NCBI RefSeq assembly: GCF_006228325.1
Contig: NZ_CP040231.1
Span: 1,313,001 to 1,377,000, forward strand
Direction: 5' to 3'
Origin: Streptococcus sp. 1643
GTDB taxonomy: Bacteria; Bacillota; Bacilli; Lactobacillales; Streptococcaceae
DNA length: 64,000 nucleotides
The notes under the pieces: model-generated
What the model saw: the letters and a program-made list of their open reading frames with translations, nothing else
The model's database searches: none
Told to the model about the DNA's origin: nothing
Made by a program: the position numbers and the translations under genes
Shown: positions 18,241 to 26,351 of the stretch, piece after piece
How positions within the stretch are numbered: the first letter of the stretch is position 1
Layout of the letters: each line of letters starts with the position of its first letter

Positions 18241-18882
18241 TCATCTATGTGATAAATCGGTAACTCGAATAACTTGGTCCACTTGTTCCCAAATCAGAGG
18301 ATTGTGGGTCGCAATAATAATAGTTCGTTTCGGATTTTTTAAAGATTCTAGGATAGAAAGTAATTCCTCAGAGTTTTTGGGGTCTAAGGAAGCGGTTGGC
18401 TCATCTGCGAGAATCAAAGGTGGATCCTTTAAAATTATCTTCGCTAGTGCAACACGTTGTGCTTCTCCTCCTGATAATTCAAAGATAGGTTGCTTTAAAT
18501 CTAAATAAGAGAGGTTAACACGGTTTAGAGCTTGTTTCATCAAAGAGATTTTCTCTTTTTCTTTCAACTTATTACCAACTAAACCCAGATTGAGATTCTC
18601 TTTGACGGTTTGACTTTCAATTAAGCCAAAATCTTGAAATAAGTATCCTAAGTAATCTCTAAAGAAAACAGAAGGCTTGATGTCCTTAAGAGAAGTGCCA
18701 TCATAGATAATTTCTCCATTGTCATACGGCTCTAATCGTCCAATCATATTCAAGAGGGTTGTCTTACCACAGCCACTTGTACCGATTAAGGCATAAATTT
18801 TCCCACCTTCAAATTGAAGATTAGTATCTGAAAATAGCTGACGGCTTCCAAATTTTTTAGATATATTCTTTAGTTCAATCAT
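18241..18882 (-). CDS. ABC transporter ATP-binding protein (partner of DUF1430 permease)
   Basis: A 213-residue LolD/MacB-like ATPase with Walker A GTSGCGKTT near residue 34, Q-loop LFQDFGLI, signature LSGGEAQRVALAKI near 137 and Walker B LILADEPTASLDP. It begins 1 bp after the permease stop, so the pair forms one exporter. Such pairs are annotated near bacteriocin loci and are thought to move peptides or defend against them. No bacteriocin gene is visible nearby, so the cargo is unknown. Confidence 0.88.
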   Translation of the reverse strand: MIELKNISKKFGSRQLFSDTNLQFEGGKIYALIGTSGCGKTTLLNMIGRLEPYDNGEIIYDGTSLKDIKPSVFFRDYLGYLFQDFGLIESQTVKENLNLGLVGNKLKEKEKISLMKQALNRVNLSYLDLKQPIFELSGGEAQRVALAKIILKDPPLILADEPTASLDPKNSEELLSILESLKNPKRTIIIATHNPLIWEQVDQVIRVTDLSHR

Positions 18883-18883
18883 C

Positions 18884-20905
18884 CTATTTTCCTTTCATAA
18901 TGGTCATAGAAACACGAGATTCTTTCTGTGCTTGACGGTATAGAGTCAGTATAGCACTAACGAGGAAGATCGATAAAGTTACCAATCCAATCACCACATC
19001 TCGACTACGCCAAATAAAGAGACTCGCACCGAATACAAAACTAGCAAATTGACTAATCATATACTGAGCGTGCGTTTCAAAAAATCGCAAACCAGAAATT
19101 CGTTTAATCAAAATCTCACGACGGAATTGTTCAAAATAAAGAAGATTCACAGAATAAAAGAGAAGCAAAGAACTCGCGATTCCAATAATAGCTCCTAAAA
19201 TAAGGGTTAGAGTTTGTGTTTGAACCTCATAGTAACGTGCGAGGTAAACACTTCGTCCCTCCTTGAGGTAGGATACTTGATCATAAATTCCTGCATTTTT
19301 CAAGAGTTTAATCCCATCTTCATATCCTTTGACAAAGATATTCTTACCAGCATTGATAGACCAACTAGATAAGGATGTAAAACTATCACCTGTAGAAGTC
19401 GGCGTGAATACCACTAAAATCGGATCCGTCAAATACTGAGTGGATACGGGGTTCTCACCGTTATTATAAACAAATCGCTTTTCTCCCATTGAAAGATAAC
19501 TAACGTGCGCTTTCATCTCATAATCCAAAGGAGCACTTGCCTCCTCACCAGATTTTCCATAATAACTCATGCTTTCTTCAAAGATTTTTTTTAGTTCTGC
19601 TTCTTGAGAGCGCAAATGTTCTGGGAGCAAGAGGACAAACTCACCTTCTTGGAGATGGGCTAACTTCTGTTTGGTCTCAGCATCTACCACGACCTTTTCC
19701 TTCTCCAAATAACTAGGACTAACATAGAGCGTATTAGCATCTGGACTATAGGTATCCAGTGTCTCTCCCTGTTCATTTTTTCCTTTTGGATTGGCAAAAT
19801 GGAGCAGATTATCCTTTACATAAAGAGCTTGTTCTTCTTCGATTGCTTCCTTGGCAAAGGCATACCACTTGCTCTGATTTTCTGTATCTTCTACTCTATC
19901 ACCTAAGCCAAAAGAAATTTGATAATAATCTGCTCGGTCTTCCCAAGCTTGCTTGGATAGTTGGAGTTCCTGTAAACGCTGGTAAGAAGTCAAGCCAGTC
20001 TTGACTGCATAACCTACTGTAAAGACAGCAACCAACTGACATAACAAGGTCAAGGTCATCAAGCGTTTGAGGGGCAAACGTCCTTTTAACACAGGAACTA
20101 AAGCCTTGTAGCTCAAGCTCATCAAGTAGAGCAGGCTCAGTACTAGCGAAATTCCCAATAAAAAGAGAAGATAAAGCCCCACTCCGATACTAAAGGCTGC
20201 TAAAAGAACGGGATAAAAGAGCCCTTGTCCGAGGAGGACAGCACCTCCCACTATAAGGGATCCCGCCCCAGCTAAGCAAAGCCACTTGACATCATCGTAT
20301 AAGGCACTTCCTATGATGGACAAGAGGGTCTGTCCTGAAAAGAGCTGGATCCCTGCAGCCCGCATCTCCTTAATCCGAGTGATAATCACCATGGCAAAGA
20401 AAGCTAATCCAAATATAGCTAAACTAATCAACAACAACGGATTTAAAGCAATCCAAAAAGCTAGACGATACGGAGGAGTTTTGCGGTCTGCAATCGCTTT
20501 ATAACCTAAATCATCTAATTTTGCAGCTAATTTTTCCTTGGTCAATGAACCAGATAAGAGAAGGTAACTATTGAGAGGATCGCTCCGTTCTCGGCTTTCT
20601 TGGCTAGCCGCTTGAAACTCTTTTGGCAAGCCTCCCTGACCATAAGTCGCATAGGTGAAGTTGGTCCTTCCATCCTTACTCGGCTCTACTATCCGTCTGG
20701 CAATCAAACTCTGCTCTGAGTTTACAAAATTCTCCAACTCTCGCTCAAACTCCTCACGAGTCGGCTCTTGTGCCCCCTTTTTAACACTTAGCAGGGTAAC
20801 GGAGTCATAACTAGTATAGAGATACTGAGGGGCACGTAAGATAATAATCCAAATGAAGAAGCAACTGAGAAAAATAGTAGACAAGCAAATAAATAGTTTC
20901 TTCAT
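18884..20905 (-). CDS. DUF1430 / bacteriocin-associated membrane permease
   Basis: A 673-residue membrane protein with one N-terminal helix (about residues 3-26), an external segment, a cluster of four helices (about 150-310), a large external domain (about 320-545) and three C-terminal helices. This FtsX/MacB-like layout matches the family named bacteriocin-associated integral membrane protein (DUF1430). It is transcribed from a strong promoter carrying an inverted repeat, with the ATPase as second gene. Substrate and role, whether self-immunity, peptide export or envelope stress, cannot be set from sequence. Confidence 0.85.
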   Translation of the reverse strand: MKKLFICLSTIFLSCFFIWIIILRAPQYLYTSYDSVTLLSVKKGAQEPTREEFERELENFVNSEQSLIARRIVEPSKDGRTNFTYATYGQGGLPKEFQAASQESRERSDPLNSYLLLSGSLTKEKLAAKLDDLGYKAIADRKTPPYRLAFWIALNPLLLISLAIFGLAFFAMVIITRIKEMRAAGIQLFSGQTLLSIIGSALYDDVKWLCLAGAGSLIVGGAVLLGQGLFYPVLLAAFSIGVGLYLLFLLGISLVLSLLYLMSLSYKALVPVLKGRLPLKRLMTLTLLCQLVAVFTVGYAVKTGLTSYQRLQELQLSKQAWEDRADYYQISFGLGDRVEDTENQSKWYAFAKEAIEEEQALYVKDNLLHFANPKGKNEQGETLDTYSPDANTLYVSPSYLEKEKVVVDAETKQKLAHLQEGEFVLLLPEHLRSQEAELKKIFEESMSYYGKSGEEASAPLDYEMKAHVSYLSMGEKRFVYNNGENPVSTQYLTDPILVVFTPTSTGDSFTSLSSWSINAGKNIFVKGYEDGIKLLKNAGIYDQVSYLKEGRSVYLARYYEVQTQTLTLILGAIIGIASSLLLFYSVNLLYFEQFRREILIKRISGLRFFETHAQYMISQFASFVFGASLFIWRSRDVVIGLVTLSIFLVSAILTLYRQAQKESRVSMTIMKGK

Positions 20906-20980
20906 AGTAGACTCCTTGTGGTGAAAATTGATTTCAGGAGGTAAGATTTCAGAGTATGAAATCGGTTTCTATTTATCGCA

Positions 20981-21009
20981 AATATATCACCATTATGATA
21001 AATTGTCAA
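20981..21009 (-). promoter_or_regulatory. Strong promoter with operator-like inverted repeat
   Basis: On the minus strand TTGACA and TATATT are separated by 17 bp. TATCA (20985-20989) and TGATA (20996-21000) form an inverted repeat in the spacer, overlapping the -10, where a repressor could bind. Confidence 0.75.
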
Positions 21010-21144
21010 TAGATTTTAGCAAAATATAATTATATTTTTTTGGACTAACTTTTTAAACTTCTATAACAATATAGAGCTCTTAAAATGTGGAAAAAAACTC
21101 ACTTGAACAAAATATTTTTAGGTTTATTCCTTTTTGCAAGAAAC

Positions 21145-21290
21145 GGAATCTTAGACTTTCCGTTGTGATAAAAATGCCTGAAAACAATAGATTTCAGGCA
21201 TTCGGAAACTTTGAGACTATAGGCTCAAAGTTTAGGTATGGAATTTCGAAGAAAGTCGCTACCGCCCGTAATCACCTAAGGAAAGTCTTA
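21145..21290 (+). other. Structured intergenic element, possible small RNA or repeat
   Basis: Nested helices are visible. GACTTTCC (21154-21161) and GTGAT (21165-21169) pair with ATCAC (21271-21275) and GGAAAGTC (21280-21287). They enclose two perfect 10-bp hairpins, 21174-21183/21192-21201 and 21206-21215/21224-21233. A competing stem, AACGGAA / TTCCGTT (21142-21164), would break the closing helix. TTGGAC and TATAAC 16 bp apart (21040-21067) could be a plus-strand promoter, and a terminator follows at 21310. An open frame through it is unlikely to be coding. It may belong to a small mitis-group repeat family such as SPRITE or RUP; I cannot confirm which. Confidence 0.45.
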
Positions 21291-21309
21291 AAAATCTTAT
21301 TTTAAATTG

Positions 21310-21335
21310 AAAAAGAGAGCCGTAGCTCTCTTTTT
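21310..21335. terminator. Bidirectional terminator at typA operon end
   Basis: AGAGAGC-CGTA-GCTCTCT is flanked by A and T runs on both sides. It ends the typA-DUF3165 transcript and any plus-strand RNA from the structured element. Confidence 0.88.
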
Positions 21336-21337
21336 AT

Positions 21338-21592
21338 TTATCTTCTTCTGCTCTTTTTTACTGGCATGAGCGTAATGTCTCTCAAGCTAAAGTAGGCTAG
21401 AGCCAGCATGGCTATTGTGACAAAGAATTCTGTCGGTAATTGGAATATTTGCAAGATGGACAACATCAGCAAAATCAAGAGTGCAACAACTACAAAGACC
21501 AAGATAACGATGTTGACTGTTCCTTTGATACTTTGGGGTGTCGCAAATACATAGAGTAGTAATAAGAGTATCCCTATGATTAAATAGACCAT
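21338..21592 (-). CDS. DUF3165 family small membrane protein
   Basis: An 84-residue protein with three hydrophobic helices (about residues 2-18, 25-48 and 54-70) and a basic C-terminus ending in Lys-Lys-Ser-Arg-Arg-Arg. It matches the DUF3165 family found after typA in streptococci. It lies 19 bp from typA on the same strand and shares its terminator. The function is not known. Confidence 0.78.
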   Translation of the reverse strand: MVYLIIGILLLLLYVFATPQSIKGTVNIVILVFVVVALLILLMLSILQIFQLPTEFFVTIAMLALAYFSLRDITLMPVKKSRRR

Positions 21593-21611
21593 CTTTATCT
21601 CTTTCTAGCTC

Positions 21612-23453
21612 TTATTCAGCTGATTTTTTCTTTTTGTTGGCTTTCTCGCGCTCTGCCTTGTTGAGGATTTGTTTACGCAAACGGATTGACTCAGGCGTTA
21701 CTTCCATGTACTCATCGTCGTTCAGGAACTCAAGAGACTCTTCAAGTGTCAAGATACGAGGTGTCTTGATAACCGCTGTTTGGTCCTTAGTAGCTGAACG
21801 GACGTTGGTCATTTGTTTGGCCTTAGTGATGTTAACTGTCAAGTCGTTTTCACGAGAGTTTTCACCAATGATCATTCCTTCGTAAACCTCAGTACCTGGG
21901 TTGACAAAGATGGTTCCACGTTCTTCGATAGACATGATTGAGTAAGTCGTTGCCTTACCAGCATCGATGGAAACGAGGGCACCACGGTGACGTCCACCAA
22001 TTTCACCCGGAATCAATGGCAAGTATTGGTCGAAGGTATGGTTCATGATACCGTAACCACGAGTCATTGACAAGAACTCAGTTGAGTATCCGATCAAACC
22101 ACGCGCTGGAACAAGGAAGACCAAACGAGTTTGACCATTACCAGTTGAAATCATATCCAACATTTCACCCTTACGTTCAGAAAGGCTTTGGATAACAGAT
22201 CCTTGGTATTCTTCAGGAGTATCGATTTGCACGCGTTCAAATGGCTCACATTTAACACCGTCGATTTCTTTTACGATAACCTCTGGACGAGATACTTGAA
22301 GTTCATAACCCTCACGTCGCATGGTTTCGATCAGGATTGACAAGTGCAATTCTCCACGCCCTGAAACCGTCCATTTATCTGGTGAATCCGTTGGGTCAAC
22401 ACGAAGGGAAACGTCTGTTTGCAATTCTGCTTGCAAGCGTTCTTCTACCTTACGAGAAGTCACCCATTTACCTTCTTTACCAGCAAATGGTGAGTTGTTG
22501 ACCAAGAAGGTCATTTGAAGAGTTGGCTCATCGATGTGAAGGATTGGAAGAGGTTCAACTGCATCTGTCGGTGTGATGGTTTCACCAACAAAGATATCTT
22601 CCATACCTGAAACGGCAATCAAGTCACCTGCTTTTGCTTCTTGGATTTCACGACGTTCCAAACCAAAGAAACCAAAGAGTTTTGTAACACGGAAGTTCTT
22701 CGTTGTACCATCTAGTTTAGAAAGGGTAACTTGGTCCCCAACTTTCACACTACCACGGAAGACACGACCAATACCGATACGTCCTACGAAGTCATTGTAG
22801 TCCAAGAGTGAGACTTGGAACTGCAAAGGCTCATCTGAGTTGTCCACTGGAGCAGGGATATGGTCGATAATGGTATCAAAGATTGGTGCCATTGTTTTTT
22901 CTTGATCAGCTGGATCGTCTGACAATGAAGAAGTTCCGTTGATAGCTGAAGCATACACCACTGGGAAATCAAGCTGGTCATCGTCTGCACCAAGCTCAAT
23001 GAAGAGCTCCAATACTTCGTCTACTACTTCTGCTGGACGAGCTGATGGTTTGTCGATTTTATTAACAACCACGATTGGGACAAGGTCTTGTTCCAAGGCT
23101 TTTTTCAATACGAAACGAGTCTGTGGCATTGTTCCTTCGTAGGCATCTACGACCAAGACAACACCGTCAACCATTTTCATGATACGCTCAACTTCTCCAC
23201 CGAAGTCCGCGTGTCCTGGTGTGTCCATGATATTGATACGAGTTCCGTTGTAAGCAACGGCTGTATTTTTCGCAAGGATGGTAATTCCACGCTCTTTCTC
23301 GATATCATTTGAGTCCATAGCGCGCTCTGCCAATTCAGTACGTGCATCAAGAGTTTCAGACTGCTTCAATAATTCGTCAACGAGGGTTGTTTTACCGTGG
23401 TCAACGTGGGCGATAATCGCAATGTTACGGATATCTTCTCTTAATTTTGTCAT
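21612..23453 (-). CDS. typA: Ribosome-associated GTPase TypA/BipA
   Basis: A 613-residue translational GTPase involved in ribosome assembly and stress growth. The G motifs are [10 protein letters not shown] (G1), DTPGHADFG (G3) and [10 protein letters not shown] (G4). EF-G-like domains and the BipA C-terminal domain follow, with a Lys-rich tail. AGAGGAAATC precedes the ATG at 23453. Length and motif order are standard for the family. Confidence 0.96.
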   Translation of the reverse strand: MTKLREDIRNIAIIAHVDHGKTTLVDELLKQSETLDARTELAERAMDSNDIEKERGITILAKNTAVAYNGTRINIMDTPGHADFGGEVERIMKMVDGVVLVVDAYEGTMPQTRFVLKKALEQDLVPIVVVNKIDKPSARPAEVVDEVLELFIELGADDDQLDFPVVYASAINGTSSLSDDPADQEKTMAPIFDTIIDHIPAPVDNSDEPLQFQVSLLDYNDFVGRIGIGRVFRGSVKVGDQVTLSKLDGTTKNFRVTKLFGFFGLERREIQEAKAGDLIAVSGMEDIFVGETITPTDAVEPLPILHIDEPTLQMTFLVNNSPFAGKEGKWVTSRKVEERLQAELQTDVSLRVDPTDSPDKWTVSGRGELHLSILIETMRREGYELQVSRPEVIVKEIDGVKCEPFERVQIDTPEEYQGSVIQSLSERKGEMLDMISTGNGQTRLVFLVPARGLIGYSTEFLSMTRGYGIMNHTFDQYLPLIPGEIGGRHRGALVSIDAGKATTYSIMSIEERGTIFVNPGTEVYEGMIIGENSRENDLTVNITKAKQMTNVRSATKDQTAVIKTPRILTLEESLEFLNDDEYMEVTPESIRLRKQILNKAEREKANKKKKSAE

Positions 23454-23611
23454 GATTTCCTCTAATAATTAAATTTTTATTTCTAACTGAACAATTATAC
23501 CACAGTCTCATTCAAAAATCACAGTTCAGCTAAGTGTAAATGTTTTCACTCTGCTTTTCTAGTCAAGTCAACTCTTTTCAAAGTCAGAGACTTATGATAA
23601 GATAAGGTGGT

Positions 23612-24337
23612 ATGCGTTTAGATAGATTATTAGCCCAAGAAAAGGTCAGTCGCAAGGCTATGAAACAGGCTCTATTAAAAAAAGAAATCCTAGTAGATGA
23701 TTGTCCAGCCAGCTCACTCGCTCAAAATGTCGACACTGGGTTGCAGAAATTAGTCTTTCAAGGACGACAAATCCAAGGCTACGAGCACAACTACCTCATG
23801 CTTCATAAGCCATACGGAGTCGTTACAGCTAGCAAGGATAAGAAACTTCCAACCGTCATGGACCTCCTTCCACCTGACATCCAGTCTGACCAGCTCTATG
23901 CTATCGGCAGACTAGACCGCGATACGACGGGACTGCTCCTTTTGACAGACAATGGACCTCTTGGTTTTCAACTCCTTCATCCCCAGTACCATGTCGATAA
24001 ATCTTATCAAGTGGTAGTAAACGGAACGCTCACGTCAGACCATATCCAAAAATTCAAAGATGGGATTGTCTTTTTAGATGGGACCACTTGTAAACCAGCT
24101 CAGCTCGAAATTCTGTACGCAAGCCCAACAGAGAGCCATGCCTCTATTACCATCTCAGAAGGAAAATTTCATCAGGTTAAAAAAATGTTCCTCTCAGTTG
24201 GTGTCAAGGTGACTGCCCTAAAACGAGTCCAGTTCGGTGATTTTACATTAGACCCAGAACTAGCAGAAGGGCAATACCGTCCCTTGAATCCAGAGGAATT
24301 GGAAATCATTAAAAACTACTTAGAGATGAGTCGATAA
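23612..24337 (+). CDS. 16S rRNA pseudouridine synthase, RsuA family
   Basis: A 241-residue enzyme with an N-terminal S4 RNA-binding domain (MRLDRLLAQEKVSRKAMKQALLKKEILV) and a catalytic core with the active-site Asp in GRLDRDTTGLLLLT near residue 106. RsuA-type enzymes modify U516 of 16S rRNA. It diverges from typA and ends in its own palindromic terminator. An AAGGTGG site just before the ATG supports the start. Confidence 0.9.
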   Translation: MRLDRLLAQEKVSRKAMKQALLKKEILVDDCPASSLAQNVDTGLQKLVFQGRQIQGYEHNYLMLHKPYGVVTASKDKKLPTVMDLLPPDIQSDQLYAIGRLDRDTTGLLLLTDNGPLGFQLLHPQYHVDKSYQVVVNGTLTSDHIQKFKDGIVFLDGTTCKPAQLEILYASPTESHASITISEGKFHQVKKMFLSVGVKVTALKRVQFGDFTLDPELAEGQYRPLNPEELEIIKNYLEMSR

Positions 24338-24340
24338 AAT

Positions 24341-24368
24341 AAAAAAGCTTTAAATTTAAAGCTTTTTT
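24341..24368. terminator. Terminator after the pseudouridine synthase gene
   Basis: AAAAAAGCTTTAAA pairs with TTTAAAGCTTTTTT as a near-perfect palindrome, usable by the converging small gene too. Confidence 0.85.
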
Positions 24369-24376
24369 AATCTTCT

Positions 24377-24604
24377 TTAACTCTTATGTAAGATAATTCC
24401 AATAATCCAGTTAAGAGCAGAAAGAACAATACCTACAATAGCTATAATTCTTTCTGTTTTATAATCAAGTCCAGATTCTTTTTGACGTGTGTTAGCTTCT
24501 ATTATAGCAAGAGTTCCTGAAATAATGCCTGGTAATGGAAGCCAAAGACTACCTACGATTGATAGGATACCTATATTACGTGAGGTTTTATTCTTTTCTT
24601 GCAT
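24377..24604 (-). CDS. Small membrane protein, DUF4190-like
   Basis: A 75-residue protein with two hydrophobic segments: one near residues 10-34, with the pattern GILSIVGSLWLPLPGIISGTLAI, and one near 52-72. The Gly-rich first segment followed by a polar linker resembles DUF4190-type proteins. A terminator lies just past its stop. No function is known. Confidence 0.6.
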   Translation of the reverse strand: MQEKNKTSRNIGILSIVGSLWLPLPGIISGTLAIIEANTRQKESGLDYKTERIIAIVGIVLSALNWIIGIILHKS

Positions 24605-24675
24605 TTTCTAAAAATTCCTTAAAATGTTTATTAATTTAGTATAGGAGACCGACTTTATCATCTTTTTCCTTGATC

Positions 24676-25056
24676 TTAGCTCGTCTTGACCTTCCCGTTC
24701 CAAGAATCCAATCCATAAGAAAGGATATAAATCTCAGAGAAACCTTGTTTTTTCAGATAAAGTGCGGCATTGGTCACTCGTTGTCCGCGTTGGTTTTCGT
24801 AGAGAAGGACAGGTTTATCCTTGCGAAGGGCTGCAAGGCTTGACTTCAACTGATTTGAAGGAATATTGCGAGCTCCGAGGATATGCTTTCTGTGAAATTC
24901 TGCTGGTTCACGGACATCAATCAATTGCCCTTTCCGAATCAAGGCTTCAAATTCTGCATTATCCACAATCTTAGCCGCACGACGAATACGAAGGTAGTTA
25001 TATCCCATCCATGCCGCCATCGCTAGTACGATTCCCCACAAAATCCAAATTGTCAT
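24676..25056 (-). CDS. Membrane-anchored rhodanese-like protein lacking the catalytic Cys
   Basis: A 126-residue protein with an N-terminal membrane helix (about residues 3-20) and a rhodanese fold that starts with FEALIRKGQLIDVREPAEFHRKHILGARNIPS. The loop where active sulfurtransferases have Cys reads LLYENQRGQRV, with Glu-Asn in place of the Cys. It is therefore likely a non-catalytic rhodanese, perhaps a binding or scaffold protein. It overlaps the upstream YqgQ gene by 4 bp on the same strand. Confidence 0.82.
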   Translation of the reverse strand: MTIWILWGIVLAMAAWMGYNYLRIRRAAKIVDNAEFEALIRKGQLIDVREPAEFHRKHILGARNIPSNQLKSSLAALRKDKPVLLYENQRGQRVTNAALYLKKQGFSEIYILSYGLDSWNGKVKTS

Positions 25057-25277
25057 AAGTTCTTATCTCCATTTTTCTCTATGTAGTCTAATTCTATCTT
25101 GTGCTCTCTACGAAGAACAGCTTCCGCCTCTAGATAGTCTAGCTTGTCCATCAGACCTGCATCATAAATCCGAGAGAGTTCGAGCTTCATCAGTTCAATA
25201 TCATACAAGCGCTTCCCCATGTAAACAATAATGCCAAACTGTTTGAGAAATTGCTGCACATCATAGAATGTTTTCAT
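25053..25277 (-). CDS. yqgQ: YqgQ family protein (DUF910)
   Basis: A small three-helix protein of about 74 residues beginning MKTFYDVQQFLKQFGIIVYMGKR, the conserved start of the YqgQ family, with the KLDYLEAEAVLRREHKIE tail. I chose the ATG at 25277 by homology; a longer frame starts at 25313 but adds residues not typical of the family. In Firmicutes yqgQ often neighbours a glucokinase gene; here it is coupled to a rhodanese-like gene. Function is unknown; a nucleic-acid-binding role has been suggested for the family. Confidence 0.75.
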   Translation of the reverse strand: MKTFYDVQQFLKQFGIIVYMGKRLYDIELMKLELSRIYDAGLMDKLDYLEAEAVLRREHKIELDYIEKNGDKNL

Positions 25278-25352
25278 AGCTTCCATTTTAGCAGATTCTA
25301 GACTTTTTTTCAATACTGGATCAGCTCTTTCCCCCTATTTTCTTCGTCTTCA

Positions 25353-25382
25353 TTGCCCATTCTTCCGCAAGTGTGGTACAAT
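25353..25382 (+). promoter_or_regulatory. Promoter of the LysR gene
   Basis: TTGCCC (25353-25358) and TACAAT (25377-25382) are 18 bp apart, with TG one base before the -10. The start codon follows only 6 bases later, so the mRNA is likely leaderless. Confidence 0.75.
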
Positions 25383-25388
25383 AAAAAC

Positions 25389-26297
25389 ATGAGAATTCAA
25401 CAACTACACTATATTATCAAAATTGTCGAAACTGGCTCTATGAATGAGGCAGCCAAGCAGCTCTTTATCACCCAACCCAGTCTCTCTAATGCTGTTCGAG
25501 ACTTGGAAAATGAAATGGGTATTGAAATCTTTATCCGCAATCCCAAGGGCATTACCTTAACCCGTGATGGGATGGAGTTTCTCTCCTACGCTCGTCAAGT
25601 TGTCGAGCAAACCCAGCTTCTGGAGGAACGTTATAAAAATCCTATCGCCCACCGCGAACTTTTCAGCGTTTCCTCTCAGCACTATGCTTTTGTAGTTAAT
25701 GCCTTTGTCTCTTTGCTAAAGAAAAGTGATATGGAAAAATACGAACTCTTCCTTCGTGAAACTCGGACCTGGGAGATTATCGATGACGTCAAGAACTTCC
25801 GTAGCGAAGTTGGTGTCCTCTTTTTAAACAGCTACAACCGCGATGTTTTAACGAAAATGCTAGATGACAACCACCTCTTAGCCCACCACCTCTTTACTGC
25901 GCAACCGCATATCTTTGTCAGCAAGACCAACCCTCTAGCTAAAAAAGACAAGGTCAAACTGGCTGATTTGGAAGACTTCCCTTACCTCAGCTACGACCAG
26001 GGGACGCATAACTCCTTCTACTTTTCAGAGGAGATTCTTTCACAAGAGCACCATAAGAAATCCATTGTTGTAAGTGACCGCGCCACCCTCTTTAATCTTT
26101 TGATTGGTTTGGATGGTTACACCATTGCAACAGGGATTTTGAACAGTAACCTCAACGGAGACAATATCGTTTCCATTCCACTGGACATTGACGACCCGAT
26201 TGAACTAGTCTATATCCAGCATGAAAAAACTAGCCTGTCTAAGATGGGCGAACGCTTTATCGAATACTTACTAGAAGAAGTTCAATTCGATAGTTGA
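25389..26297 (+). CDS. LysR-type transcriptional regulator
   Basis: A 302-residue regulator. The N-terminal winged helix-turn-helix reads MRIQQLHYIIKIVETGSMNEAAKQLFITQPSLSNAVRDLE, and the rest is a LysR substrate-binding domain. I chose the ATG at 25389 by alignment to the family start and because the promoter -10 ends 6 bases upstream. An upstream in-frame start at 25353 lies inside the promoter. It is followed 54 bp later by the choline-binding amidase. The regulator's target and effector are not known. Confidence 0.88.
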   Translation: MRIQQLHYIIKIVETGSMNEAAKQLFITQPSLSNAVRDLENEMGIEIFIRNPKGITLTRDGMEFLSYARQVVEQTQLLEERYKNPIAHRELFSVSSQHYAFVVNAFVSLLKKSDMEKYELFLRETRTWEIIDDVKNFRSEVGVLFLNSYNRDVLTKMLDDNHLLAHHLFTAQPHIFVSKTNPLAKKDKVKLADLEDFPYLSYDQGTHNSFYFSEEILSQEHHKKSIVVSDRATLFNLLIGLDGYTIATGILNSNLNGDNIVSIPLDIDDPIELVYIQHEKTSLSKMGERFIEYLLEEVQFDS

Positions 26298-26303
26298 AAA
26301 ACT

Positions 26304-26331
26304 CTAAAACATATTTTATAATATGTTTTAG
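26304..26331. other. Perfect palindrome between LysR and amidase genes
   Basis: CTAAAACATATT and AATATGTTTTAG flank a 4-base centre. There is no T run after it on the plus strand, so it may be an operator rather than a terminator. It ends about 20 bp before the amidase start. Confidence 0.6.
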
Positions 26332-26351
26332 AAAATAAAAATTGGAGAAAA

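Noticed and set aside
21087..21305. A 72-codon plus-strand open frame across the structured element
   Set aside because: It starts at GTG without a ribosome-binding site and runs through two perfect hairpins; the frame is better explained by palindromic non-coding DNA.
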